Origin: Pseudomonas putida
GTDB lineage: Bacteria; Pseudomonadota; Gammaproteobacteria; Pseudomonadales; Pseudomonadaceae
Length of the DNA stretch: 34,464 nt
NCBI RefSeq assembly: GCF_001941965.1
Contig: NZ_MKZO01000048.1
Coordinates: 1-34,464, forward strand
Direction: 5' to 3'
Shown piece by piece: positions 23,006-32,027 of the stretch. The notes below the pieces were generated by a model that saw nothing but the letters and a program-made list of their open reading frames with translations, ran no database searches and was not told the DNA's origin. The translations under genes were made by a program, and so were the position numbers. Each line of letters opens with the position of its first letter. Positions within the stretch are counted from its first letter, which is position 1.

Positions 23006-25109
23006 GTCGATCTCCTTGCTCCTGGCCGAGGCGGATCAGCGCGTCGACCGCGGTGGTGCCTTGGGCACCGACCATCAATGGGTTTACATCCAGCTCCAGC
23101 AGGCGCCCGGCGTTTTCGCAGGCGTAGTCGGCCACGGCGCGAATCGCCGCGACCAGGGCGTCGAGGTCCGCCGCGGGACGGCCACGGAAGCCCTGCAACA
23201 GCGCAGCGCTGCGCAGGCCGAGCACAGCCTGGCGGATCGCGCCGTCGGTGGTGGGCAGCAGCAGGCTGGTGCTGTCCTTGAGCACTTCCACCAGCACGCC
23301 ACCGGCACCGATCACCAGGGCCAGGGCAAAATCGTTCTCGCGCTTGATACCGACGATCAGCTCGGCCAGCGGGGCCTCGGCCATGGGTTCCAGCAGCACC
23401 TGGTCGAACGCCACGTGCGGAGCAAAGGCCTTGATCCGCTCGCGCATCGCGGCCACGGCGGATGCCACGGCGTCGGCATCCTTCAGGTTCAGGGCCACCG
23501 CCCCGGCTTCGGTCTTGTGCGGCAGGTGCGCGCTGACCGCCTTCAGTACCAGCGGATAGGCGACAACCTGGTGCGCCGCCCTCTCCGGAGTCGTCAGCAC
23601 GCCTGCCGGTACCGGCAGACCGAATGCGCGCAAGGCCTGCTTGGAGTGCCACTCATCCAGCACCTGTCCTTCACCATCCAGCGCACGCGGGCACAGCGGC
23701 ACCAGTGCCGACTCACCCAGCTCCAGCAGCTGTTGCCGGTTCTGCTGCCAGGCGACGATCCGCCCCCAGGCCGCCAGACCGTCCTCGACGCCCTGCAAGG
23801 CGGCGATGCCCTGGGCATGCAGGCGCTCGCGGGCATGGGCCGGCAGCAGCTCCGGCAGCGCCGAGGTAACGAAACCGCGCTTGCCGTGACGTTGCAGCGC
23901 CGCGCTGAACAGCTCCAGCAACAGGTCGCATTCCTTGCGCTCCCCCGTGAACTCGGCGGGATAGTCCAGCACCAGCATGGCGGCATCGGCCTCGCTGGTG
24001 AGGGCGGCGTCGAGCATGGTCCGCAATGCGCTCTCGTCGCCCCAGATGGCGGTGGTGAAATCCAGCGGATTGATCAGGTTGGCGTAGGCCGGCAGCACCT
24101 CGCCGAGTTGCGCCACCTGCCCCGCGGTCAGCTTGGGCAGGCTAAGGTGATTGCGTTCGGCGTAGTCGGCGATCAGGCCGGCGTCGCCACCGGAACAGGC
24201 CAGGGCTACCAGTCGGTCTCCCGTCGGCAGATGCCCGCAGGCCGCAGCTTTCAGGGTTTCGATAAAGCTCACCGGGCCACTGACCCGGATCACCCCGAGG
24301 CGGCGGAACAGGCTGTCGTACAGGGCATCGGAACCGGACAGCGAGCTGGTATGACTGAGCGCCAGTTCAGCGCCGATCTGCGACACACCGGTCTTCAGCG
24401 CCACGACCGGAATGCCCTTTTCCAGCGCCTTGTGCGCGGCGCGGGCAAAGCCCGGCACGTTCTTCAGGCCCTCCAGGTGCAGGCCGATGGCGGTGACCCG
24501 GGGGTCGTCAAGCAGCACGGCCATCAGTTCGGCCACGCCCAACTGGGCCTGGTTGCCTACCGACGCCATGTAGGCCACTGGCAGCGAGCGGTCGCTCATG
24601 GACAGGTTGTAGGCGAAGTTGCCGCTCTGGGTCAGCACCGCCACGCCCTTCTCCACCTTGCGTCCGCCATGGGCCACCGGCCACAGGGCCGAGCCATGCA
24701 GGTAGTCGAGCAGGCCGTAGCAGTTGGGCCCGAGCAAAGCCATGTTGCCGGCGGCGTCCAGCAGTTGCCGTTGCAGGCGCTGGCCTTCCTCGCCGGTTTC
24801 GGCGAAGCCCGAGGCATAGCAGATCGCGCCGCCGGCGCCGAGGGTGGCCAGCCCGGCAACCGCTTGCAGGGTCAGCTCGCGGTTGGTGGCGATGAACACC
24901 GCATCGGGGGCACAAGGCAGTTCCGCCACGCAGGCGACACAGGGCACGCCATCGATGTTCGAATACTGCGGATTGACCAGCCACATTTCGCCGGCAAAAC
25001 CGCCCTCGGCGCAGCGCCGCAGGGCCCGGGCCATGCTGCGCCCGCCGATGAAGGCCAGGTGCCGGGGCGCCAGCAGGCGCTTGAGGTTGTCACGAATGGC
25101 TTGGGACAT
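22998..25109 (-). CDS. NDP-forming acyl-CoA synthetase (fused alpha/beta)
   Basis: A 703-residue acid-CoA ligase of the acetyl-CoA synthetase (ADP-forming) superfamily. It has an N-terminal CoA-binding Rossmann domain (LLAPRHLAFIGG), a succinyl-CoA-synthetase-like middle with the phospho-His motif LALSHTSSLSGSD, and a C-terminal ATP-grasp domain (WHSKQALRAFGLPVPAG, YPLVLKAVSAHLPHKTEAGA, GAGGVLVEVLKD, LELDVNPLMVG). The ATP-grasp Asp/Asn metal ligands are present. It starts 18 bp after the acyl-CoA dehydrogenase stop with CAGGAGAGG as ribosome site, and ends overlapping aruI. Position suggests activation of an organic acid made by the aru pathway, possibly 4-guanidinobutyrate; there is no sequence proof of the substrate. 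Confidence 0.85.
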
Positions 25110-25127
25110 GGGACCTCTCCTGGGCGC

Positions 25128-26288
25128 TCAGCGCAGCAATGGCCGAAGCAGCTCGCGGGAAATGATGTGGCGCTGGATTTCCGAAGTGCCTTCCCAGATC
25201 CGCTCGATACGCGCATTGCGCCAGATCCGCTCCACCGGCCCTTCGTCCATCAGCCCCATGCCACCGAAGATCTGCACCGCCTCGTCGGCCACCTTGCCCA
25301 GCACTTCGCTGGCGAACAGCTTGGCCATGCCGGCCTCGCCGTCGGTCATGCTGCCCTGGTCCATCTTCCAGGCGGTGTGCAGGGTCAGCAGTTCGGCGGC
25401 GCGGATCTGCGTAGCCATGTCGGCCAGCTTGAACGACACCCCCTGGTAGCTGCCGATGGCCTGGCCGAACTGCTTGCGGTCCGCCGCCCATTGCAGCGAC
25501 AGGTCCATGGCCCGCTGGGCCTGGCCGACGCAGTTGGCGGCAACCATCACCCGCCCGGCAGTGAGCCAGGCATTGGCCACTTCCCAGCCCTTGTCCACTT
25601 CACCCAGGACCTTGCTCGCCGGCACCCGGCAGTCGTCGAAGAACAGCTCGTAGGTGTGGTAGCCGCGGTTGCTCACGCATTTCGGGCCACGGCGCACGGT
25701 CATGCCCGGGGTGCCACGGTCGACCAGGAAGGCGGTGACTGCGTTGCGCTTGCGGCCGTTGTGCTCGTAGGTATCGGTGACGGCGAAGACGATGGCGAAG
25801 TCGGCATGCCCGGCATGGCTGATGAAGTGCTTGCTGCCATTGATGACGAAATCGTCGCCCTCACGCACGGCTCGGGTCTTGATCGCGTTGGCATCGGAGC
25901 CGGCGCCGGGTTCGGTCAGGGCGAAGCAATCGGTCTTCTCGCCCTGCACGCAAGGGATCAGGTAATCGTCGATCTGTTGGCCCTTGCAGGCCATAAGGAT
26001 CTTCGACGGCCGGGCGACGAACACATGCAGGGCCCAGGAAACCTTGGACAGCTCGCGCTCGACCAGGGCCTGGGAGAGGTAGTCGAGGCCGCCGCCACCG
26101 ACTTCCTCGGGCATGTTGAAGGCGTAGAAACCGGCGGCGATGGCCTTGCCACGGATCTGCGCGGCCAGCTCCGGCGACACCGCATCGGCGCGGTCCACTT
26201 CTTCCTCATGGGGCAACAGCTCACGGCTGACGAAACTGCGTACCGCATCCACCAACATTTCTTGTTCTTGGGTCAGTTGGAAATTCAT
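25128..26288 (-). CDS. Acyl-CoA dehydrogenase
   Basis: A 386-residue FAD enzyme that introduces an alpha-beta double bond into an acyl-CoA. The FAD motif CFALTEPGAGSDANAIKT, the ISHAGHADF segment, GRKQF-type region (WAADRKQFGQAIGSYQG) and AVQIFGGMGLMDEGPVERIW are standard. The catalytic base is E366 in RIWEGTSEIQ, the position used by medium- and short-chain dehydrogenases. ATG 26288 has AGGA upstream and agrees with the family N-terminus; the frame is open 15 codons further, overlapping the crotonase gene end. In the aru operon it could oxidise the CoA ester made by the neighbouring ligase. Electrons would go to ETF. Confidence 0.9.
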   Translation of the reverse strand: MNFQLTQEQEMLVDAVRSFVSRELLPHEEEVDRADAVSPELAAQIRGKAIAAGFYAFNMPEEVGGGGLDYLSQALVERELSKVSWALHVFVARPSKILMACKGQQIDDYLIPCVQGEKTDCFALTEPGAGSDANAIKTRAVREGDDFVINGSKHFISHAGHADFAIVFAVTDTYEHNGRKRNAVTAFLVDRGTPGMTVRRGPKCVSNRGYHTYELFFDDCRVPASKVLGEVDKGWEVANAWLTAGRVMVAANCVGQAQRAMDLSLQWAADRKQFGQAIGSYQGVSFKLADMATQIRAAELLTLHTAWKMDQGSMTDGEAGMAKLFASEVLGKVADEAVQIFGGMGLMDEGPVERIWRNARIERIWEGTSEIQRHIISRELLRPLLR

Positions 26289-26322
26289 TGCGAAACGTCC
26301 TGAATAAAGTGATGTAAGTACT

Positions 26323-27114
26323 TCATTTACCAACGAATACAGGTGCTCTACGTTCGACCGAAGCGCGCAAGGCTTCCACCCCGTCGGCGCTGCGTCCGCA
26401 GAGCAGGCCGGCGGCCAGTTCCTCGTGCAGTTGCTCGGCCAGGGTGCGCTGGGCGCCGTCGCGGATCAGGCGCTTGGTCTGGGCGTAGGCGAAGGTCGGG
26501 CCCTGGGCCAGGCGGGCGGCCAGTTCGGCCACGGTGCTTGCCAGTTGCTCGTCGGCCACCACGTCGCCGACCAGCCCGGCGGCCAGGGCGCGCTCGGCAT
26601 TCCAGAGTTCGTCGAGGAACAGCAGGCGCTTGGCCTGCTCGGCACCGATCAGCCGCGGCAGATGCCAGCTGGCACCGGCGTCGGGGCTGTAGCCCATGGC
26701 GGTGTAGCCGGCCTTGAAACGCGCCGATGCCGCAGCCACGCGCAGGTCGCAGCACAGCGCCAGGTCCATGCCACCGCCGACCGCCGTGCCGTTGACGGCG
26801 GCGATGGTGGGTTTGTCGAGGCTGTGCAGGCGCTGCATCAGGGCATGGGCGTTCTCGGTCCAGCCGTAGCTTTCCAGCACGCCACGGGCTTCGGCATCGG
26901 CCCATTCGGCGAGGTCGGCACCGGCGCAGAAGCTGCGGCCGCTGCCGGTGAGGACCACCACGCGCACCGCCGGGTCGGCGTTGAGTTCTTCAAGCAAGGC
27001 GTGGAAACGCTGGAGGGTCGGGATGTCCAGGGCATTGCGCTGCTCCGGACGGTTGAGGGTGATCCGCGCAACACCGGCTTCGACTTGGCTCAACAGGGAC
27101 GACGGGCTGGTCAT
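26323..27114 (-). CDS. Enoyl-CoA hydratase/isomerase (crotonase) with atypical active site
   Basis: A 263-residue crotonase, first gene of the aru operon. The oxyanion-hole segments SGRSFCAGADLAEW and VNGTAVGGGMDLALCCD are intact. The two hydratase glutamates are missing: GGGMD has Asp where hydratase has Glu (GGGCE), and FKAGYTAMGYSPDAGASW has Tyr in place of the second Glu. The SPDAG(A/G)SW motif, with Asp, is that of PaaG-type isomerases. An isomerase or other crotonase activity is therefore more likely than simple hydration. ATG 27114 is chosen since GAGG precedes it by six bases; the frame is open farther upstream through the promoter region. The gap to the acyl-CoA dehydrogenase is 34 bp. 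Confidence 0.85.
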   Translation of the reverse strand: MTSPSSLLSQVEAGVARITLNRPEQRNALDIPTLQRFHALLEELNADPAVRVVVLTGSGRSFCAGADLAEWADAEARGVLESYGWTENAHALMQRLHSLDKPTIAAVNGTAVGGGMDLALCCDLRVAAASARFKAGYTAMGYSPDAGASWHLPRLIGAEQAKRLLFLDELWNAERALAAGLVGDVVADEQLASTVAELAARLAQGPTFAYAQTKRLIRDGAQRTLAEQLHEELAAGLLCGRSADGVEALRASVERRAPVFVGK

Positions 27115-27158
27115 GGGAGGCCTCGATTTTTGTTGGGTTGGGGTGAGGTATGGAGGAG

Positions 27159-27188
27159 ATACTAAACGAGTGTTCAACAAGGCGGCAA
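27159..27188 (-). promoter_or_regulatory. Candidate sigma-70 promoter of the aru operon
   Basis: On the minus strand TTGCCG (27188-27183) and TAGTAT (27164-27159) are 18 bp apart, a weak -35 and a fair -10. Transcription would begin near 27152, leaving a leader of about 38 nt. The weak -35 suits an activator-dependent promoter, and the dyad at 27200-27236 lies just upstream. Confidence 0.45.
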
Positions 27189-27199
27189 TCGAGGTGAAT

Positions 27200-27236
27200 A
27201 TCTGATGTAACAGGTGAACTAAATCACCTATCAGAT
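27200..27236. promoter_or_regulatory. Interrupted dyad upstream of the aru promoter
   Basis: Outer arms ATCTGAT (27200-27206) and ATCAGAT (27230-27236) and inner arms AGGTGA (27212-27217) and TCACCT (27224-27229) are all exact inverted matches; the left pair is separated by five bases (GTAAC) and the right pair is contiguous. It would sit at about -50 to -85 from the predicted start, where an activator would bind. AruR is the obvious candidate, unproven. Confidence 0.5.
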
Positions 27237-27327
27237 TGTTTTTATTGATTTTTATTTCAGTTAAAGGAGATTCTCAGGTGGGGACTGTTACAACTTTGTA
27301 CAACTCAGAATGGAGGGTGCTTTTGAG

Positions 27328-27394
27328 GGCCCTATCGCTGGCAAGCCAGCTCCCACAGGGTCGGTGTGGGAGCTGGCTTGCCGGCGATGAGGCC
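27328..27394. repeat. REP pair (inverted)
   Basis: GGCCCTATCGCTGGCAAGCC with AGCTCCCACA, then a few bases, then the inverse ending GGCGATGAGGCC. It follows the permease stop codon by 18 bp and separates it from the aru operon promoter. Confidence 0.92.
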
Positions 27395-27411
27395 ATCAGC
27401 ATCAATAGAAA

Positions 27412-28824
27412 TCAGGCGCCAGGCGCACTCGGCAGCAACGCCCCCGACCGCTTGCGGTTCACCACGAAATACGCCGCATAGCACAGCGCAATGAAGCCAA
27501 AGCCCCAGTACAGCGAAGGCCGCTGCGTCTCATCCAGCGCCAGGAACACGAACAGCGAGCTGCACAAGGTGATGCACAGCAGCGGCACCAGCGGATACAG
27601 CGGCGCGCGGTACTTGAGATCTTCCAGCTTGCCGCCCTCACGCAGAAACGCCTTGCGGAAGCGGTACTGGGCCAGGGCAATGACGATCCAGGTCACGGTG
27701 CCGGACATGCCGCTCACCGCCATCAGCACCATGAACAGGGTGTCCGCCGCGACGAAGCTGGTCATCAGCGAGACCAGGGCAAAGCACAGGGTGATGCACA
27801 GCGCCCGCAACGGTACGCCACGGCTGCTCAGCGGCGACAGGCTGCGTGGCGCCATGCCGGTTTTCGACATGGCCCAGAGGATCCGTGTCGAGGCATACAG
27901 CCCGGAGTTGCCCACCGAGAGAATCGCGGTGAGGATCACGAAGTTCATCACGTCGGCGGCGAAGGGAATGCCGACCATGTCGAACACCTGCACGAACGGG
28001 CTTTCCATCAGCCCGGCCTGCTGCCACGGGACGATCGCCGAGAGCACCAGGATCGCCAGGACATAGAAGATCAGCACACGGAACACCACGTTGCGCACCG
28101 CGCGGGGGATGCTCTTCTCCGGCTGGTCGGTCTCGCCGGCCGCGACGCCCATGATTTCGCAGCCCTGGAAGGCATAGACCACGGTCATCATCACCGCGAA
28201 CACCGCCGACAGGCCGTTGGGGAACAGCGAATCGCCGATCAGGTTGTTCAACCCCGGCGCCGGTGCACCGCTGGACAGCGGGATACCGCCAAACATCACC
28301 AGGACGCCGATCACGATAAAGCCGAGGATGGTCGCCACCTTGATTCCCGAGAACCAGTACTCCGCCTCGCCAAAGGCCCGGGTCGCCAGGGCATTGAGGC
28401 CAAACAGGACCACCACGAACAGCGCCGACCAGTACCAGATCGGCACCTCGGGGAACCAGCGGGTCATCAGCATGCCGGCGGCGGTGAATTCCAGGCCGAC
28501 GGTGGTGGCCCAGCTCATCCAGTACACCCAGCCGATCATGAAGCCGGTGGCCGGCCCGATATAGCGCGTGGCGTGGGCCTGGAACGAGCCCGAGACCGGC
28601 ATCTGCACCGACAGCTCGCCGAGGCAGACCATCACCAGGTACATCAGGAAGCCGGCAACCAGATAGGCCAGCACCGCCCCCACCGGCCCGCCCTGGTTGA
28701 TGGTGACCCCCGAGCCCATGAACAGCCCGGTGCCGATCACCCCGCCGAGGGACAGCATGAAGATATGCCGGCTTTTCAGGGCCCGGGTCAGGTGAATGCC
28801 CTGACGCTGCGTGGAATCAGTCAT
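27412..28824 (-). CDS. Amino acid permease, APC superfamily
   Basis: A 470-residue inner-membrane transporter with twelve predicted helices. The N-terminal segment RALKSRHIFMLSLGGVIGTGLFMGSG (in parts) with the unwound-helix motif GGVIGTGLF is the signature of the amino acid/polyamine/organocation family, AAT subgroup, which includes LysP and GabP. Substrate is likely arginine or a related basic amino acid, given its place between aruRS and the aru operon; a permease occupies the same position in P. aeruginosa as I recall. ATG 28824 is preferred to GTG 28833 because GAGG lies eight bases before it. A REP pair follows. It is separated from aruS by 184 bp and has its own promoter or is read through. 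Confidence 0.87.
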   Translation of the reverse strand: MTDSTQRQGIHLTRALKSRHIFMLSLGGVIGTGLFMGSGVTINQGGPVGAVLAYLVAGFLMYLVMVCLGELSVQMPVSGSFQAHATRYIGPATGFMIGWVYWMSWATTVGLEFTAAGMLMTRWFPEVPIWYWSALFVVVLFGLNALATRAFGEAEYWFSGIKVATILGFIVIGVLVMFGGIPLSSGAPAPGLNNLIGDSLFPNGLSAVFAVMMTVVYAFQGCEIMGVAAGETDQPEKSIPRAVRNVVFRVLIFYVLAILVLSAIVPWQQAGLMESPFVQVFDMVGIPFAADVMNFVILTAILSVGNSGLYASTRILWAMSKTGMAPRSLSPLSSRGVPLRALCITLCFALVSLMTSFVAADTLFMVLMAVSGMSGTVTWIVIALAQYRFRKAFLREGGKLEDLKYRAPLYPLVPLLCITLCSSLFVFLALDETQRPSLYWGFGFIALCYAAYFVVNRKRSGALLPSAPGA

Positions 28825-29008
28825 TGCGGCCACCTCGCGGCGAGATGCCCGGGGTGTTCGAATCAGCTTTACGGCCTTTCATTATTGTTATCTCCAATAA
28901 GCCTGACGGACCGCGCCATGCACGGTTGCCGTCGATTATTGGAAAGGGATGTAAGGCGCCGTTGTCGGCCAGGATCGAAGATGTAAAAAGTCGTAAGGTT
29001 TTTGTACG

Positions 29009-31252
29009 TCAGCGCTGGATCAGCTGTTTCAGGGTGGTGCGCGCCTGTTCGACCTGCTCGCGCAAGGGGTCGGTCAAGCCGTTCAGGGCGGCTTCATCGT
29101 GCTCGCGGGCAGCGGTTTCCAGTTCGCCAAGGACCGCCGCCAGCCCGCGGAAACCAAGGGAATCGCTGCTGCCCGCCAGACGGTGGGCCTGATGGGCGAT
29201 TTCCGTACAGTCACCTGCCAGCAGGGCTTCGCACAAGGTCGGGTAGTGCTGCTCCAGCGACTGGCGCAACACACCGAGCAAGCCCTGGACTTTCTGCTCG
29301 CCCAGCAAGGCCCGGTGGGTTTCCAGCAGCGACCAGTCCATCTGTGTTTCAGAGCGCTCCTGCACGCCCGCTGGAGACCGGGCCAGCGCCTGCCGCAAGG
29401 TTTCAAGCCGCAACGGCTTGGCCAGCACGCCCTGCATGCCAGCCTCCAGATAACACGACACCTGCGCCGGCTGCACCCCGGCAGTCAGCGCGAGCATGCG
29501 TGTCTCGCGGTTCGGCCCCGGCGTGGCGCGGATCCGCCGGCACAGTTCGACACCGCTCATGCCCGGCAAGTGAACGTCCAGCAGGATCAGGTCGAAACGC
29601 CTCTGCCTGCAGACGGCCATGGCCTGCCCCGCCTCCTCGGCAAAGCTGACCCGATGTCCGTCACGCTCCAGCAGGCCGGCGGCGACCTCGCGGTTCAGGG
29701 CCATGTCCTCGACTACCAGGATCTCCAGGCTCTCCCTTGGTGCTTGCGCGGTCGGCACCTCGCGCCCCGCGCCCTCCAGCAACTCCAGTTCGAACCAGAA
29801 ACAGCTGCCCTGCCCCTCGACGCTGTCCACGCCAATCCGCCCGCTCAGCCGCTCGACCAGATGCTTGCAAATGGCAAGGCCCAACCCGGTGCCGCCATAA
29901 CGCCGTGCCACGGCCTCGCTGGCCTGGGTGAAGCGCTCGAAGATCCGCGCCTGCACCTGCGGGGCAATGCCGATGCCATCGTCGCTGACCGTGATCCGCA
30001 GGCGCTGGCCGCCGGGCAGATCGTCAAGTACCTGAACCTCAAGGGTGACCTCGCCGTGCTCGGTGAACTTGATCGCATTGGCCAGCAGGTTGCTCAGCAC
30101 CTGTCGCAGATACTGCTCGGCGCCCTGCTGGCGCTCGGCCAGGCGTGGATCGAGGTGGCACACCAACTGGTCATGATTGGCCGTGGCCCGGGGTTCGAGC
30201 AGGGTCATGACCTCGCGACACAGCTGCCGCAGGGAGAAATCCACCTGCTCCGGGTGGCTCTCACCTTCCTCCAGGCGGGCGAAGTACAACACTTCCTCAA
30301 GAATCGCCAACAGGCCCTCGCCCGCCTTGTACAACGCCTCCAGCCGCTGGCGGTCGCGACCTGCCGGGAGGACGCCGCGCAGCAGCTCGGCCATGCCGAG
30401 AATGCCGTTGAGCGGCGTGCGCAGTTCATGGCTCATGGTCGCCAGGAAGCGCGATTTGGCCAGGTTGGCCGCCTCCGCCTCGTCCTTGGCCCGGGCCAGG
30501 CTGGCGGTGCGGCGCTCGACCATGGCCTGGAGCTCGTCGCGCTTGTCCTGCAGGGCCACGCGGTCCAGTTCGCGGCGCTCGATATCCGTGAGAATGGCCC
30601 GGCGCATGTCGTCGAGGGCACGGGCCACGGTGTCGATTTCATCGTCGGCAGGACGCCGGTCCAGGCGCAGCGGCTCCTGCCACTGCCCGGCGCCGACACG
30701 TCGGGCGAATTCGGCCATGACTTGCAGGTGGCGAGTCACCAGGCGGTAGAACAACCCCGACAGCACCACCGCCAGACCACAGAGGAACACGCCCATCCAC
30801 AGCAGGCTGGTCAGCCCGGTGGCGAACAGCCGCTGGTGCACCGCGCCGAGATCGATGCTCACCTCCAGCTCACCCAGATGTCGCAGCGGCCCGGACGGAG
30901 GCTGATAGTCCAGGGCGAAGCGCTCGATCCGCAGCGGTCCCTTGGGTTCGGCTTCACCGCGCAGCAGGTTGAAGTCGTCGCTGCTCAGACGCACCCGGGC
31001 CACATCGGAGAAGTCCACCAGGCCGCGCAACTGGGTATTCAACTGGGCCTCGTCCAGGTCCCACAGGCTGCGCTCCAGGCTCGCCAGGTAACCGACCCGG
31101 ATCAGCGCCATGCGCGACTCGATATCGCGCATCTCCCGGCGGTATTCGAAATACAGCTGCACCGAGCTGGCCAGTACGGTGAAGCACAGGCTGAACAGCA
31201 GGATATACAGCAGCAGCCGGCGCAACAGGCCATCGGCGCGCCAGCGGATCAT
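29009..31252 (-). CDS. aruS: Hybrid sensor histidine kinase AruS (tripartite)
   Basis: A 747-residue inner-membrane kinase. The order is helix 1 (about 10-32), a periplasmic domain (33-160), helix 2 (165-187), HAMP (188-245), HisKA with the phospho-His in FLATMSHELRTPLNG, HATPase (NLLANAIKFTEHGE, VSDDGIGIAPQ, RYGGTGLGLAICK), a receiver domain with Asp in LILLDVHLPGMSG, and a C-terminal HPt with His in IAHQAHRLAGSSDSLG. Signal therefore flows His-Asp-His to the separate regulator AruR, as in TorS/BvgS-type systems. Its ATG overlaps the stop of the binding-protein gene (ATGA). The partner binding protein probably presents the ligand to its periplasmic domain. Identity as AruS rests on linkage with aruR, aruHI and the permease. 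Confidence 0.88.
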   Translation of the reverse strand: MIRWRADGLLRRLLLYILLFSLCFTVLASSVQLYFEYRREMRDIESRMALIRVGYLASLERSLWDLDEAQLNTQLRGLVDFSDVARVRLSSDDFNLLRGEAEPKGPLRIERFALDYQPPSGPLRHLGELEVSIDLGAVHQRLFATGLTSLLWMGVFLCGLAVVLSGLFYRLVTRHLQVMAEFARRVGAGQWQEPLRLDRRPADDEIDTVARALDDMRRAILTDIERRELDRVALQDKRDELQAMVERRTASLARAKDEAEAANLAKSRFLATMSHELRTPLNGILGMAELLRGVLPAGRDRQRLEALYKAGEGLLAILEEVLYFARLEEGESHPEQVDFSLRQLCREVMTLLEPRATANHDQLVCHLDPRLAERQQGAEQYLRQVLSNLLANAIKFTEHGEVTLEVQVLDDLPGGQRLRITVSDDGIGIAPQVQARIFERFTQASEAVARRYGGTGLGLAICKHLVERLSGRIGVDSVEGQGSCFWFELELLEGAGREVPTAQAPRESLEILVVEDMALNREVAAGLLERDGHRVSFAEEAGQAMAVCRQRRFDLILLDVHLPGMSGVELCRRIRATPGPNRETRMLALTAGVQPAQVSCYLEAGMQGVLAKPLRLETLRQALARSPAGVQERSETQMDWSLLETHRALLGEQKVQGLLGVLRQSLEQHYPTLCEALLAGDCTEIAHQAHRLAGSSDSLGFRGLAAVLGELETAAREHDEAALNGLTDPLREQVEQARTTLKQLIQR

Positions 31253-32022
31253 CGGGCACCTGCCGGCAGGCGGACCATGTCGCGGTAGGTCACTTCGCTT
31301 TGCTCCAGCCAGCGCGCGATTTCGCCCGCGTCAGCCATGCGCCTCAGCTCGCGGTCGATATCGGCCATGCGTGCGCTCAACGGCGAACGACGCGACACCG
31401 CGACCCGCAGGTAGTCCACGCTCAGGGCCCGGGGCAAGGCGACGATGTCCTGTGCTCCCGGCAGGTTCTCGACGAACAGCTCGCCGGTACGCCGCTCCTG
31501 GACCACGAAATCGATGCGCCCGCGGATCAGCTTGCCGAAGTTCTGCCGGCTTGAAGACACCCATTCGATGTTCTGGTGGCGGGCGACGAAGCGGTCGAAG
31601 GCTTGGCCGTAGCTTTCGCCGAACAACAGGCCGCCGCGGTAACTGGCCAGATCGTCGAGACCCTCGAGGTGCAGCGGGCGCTGGCGATTGACGAACACCG
31701 CCACTTCCTCACGCATCACCGGCTCCATCGAGAAGCGCATGCCGAGATCGCGCTGGTCGCTGTCGTAGGCCAGCACCACATCCACCCGGCCCTCGGCGGC
31801 ATCCAGCAGGCAGCGTTTCCAGTTGCCCAGCACGACGATCTCGGTCTCGTAGCCCAGGCGCCGGAACAGCTCGCGCACCACGGTCGGGGCCAGGCCACGC
31901 ACCTGGCGGCCATCGCTCCAGGACACTGGTGGGTACACCGGGTAATCGCAATAGCGCACCGGCTCGGCGGCCATGGCCGGCAGGCCGGCGAGCAGCACAA
32001 GCAAGGCCAGCAGCCGGCGCAC
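31249..32022 (-). CDS. Periplasmic substrate-binding protein associated with AruRS
   Basis: A 257-residue exported protein of the SBP-3 (amino acid-binding) type. GTG 32022 is taken as the start: it is 5 bp after the aruR stop and gives a clean signal peptide, MRRLLALLVLLAGLPAMA. The mature start VRYCDYPVYPPVSWSDG and RGLAPTVVRELFRRLGYE, then DVVLAYDSDQRDLG and FGKLIRGRIDFVVQ, are typical of ABC-type binding proteins used as sensors. It sits between aruR and aruS with overlaps or tight spacing and no transporter genes, so it likely acts as a ligand-presenting co-sensor for AruS, like TorT with TorS. Ligand arginine or 2-ketoarginine is inference. A glutamine/arginine uptake role is less likely without permease genes. 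Confidence 0.8.
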   Translation of the reverse strand: MRRLLALLVLLAGLPAMAAEPVRYCDYPVYPPVSWSDGRQVRGLAPTVVRELFRRLGYETEIVVLGNWKRCLLDAAEGRVDVVLAYDSDQRDLGMRFSMEPVMREEVAVFVNRQRPLHLEGLDDLASYRGGLLFGESYGQAFDRFVARHQNIEWVSSSRQNFGKLIRGRIDFVVQERRTGELFVENLPGAQDIVALPRALSVDYLRVAVSRRSPLSARMADIDRELRRMADAGEIARWLEQSEVTYRDMVRLPAGAR

Positions 32023-32027
32023 GGGCT

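Noticed and set aside
29099..31288. A 729-codon plus-strand frame opposite aruS
   Set aside because: Antisense of a clearly coding hybrid kinase; composition is His/Gln/Arg-rich with no recognisable domain.
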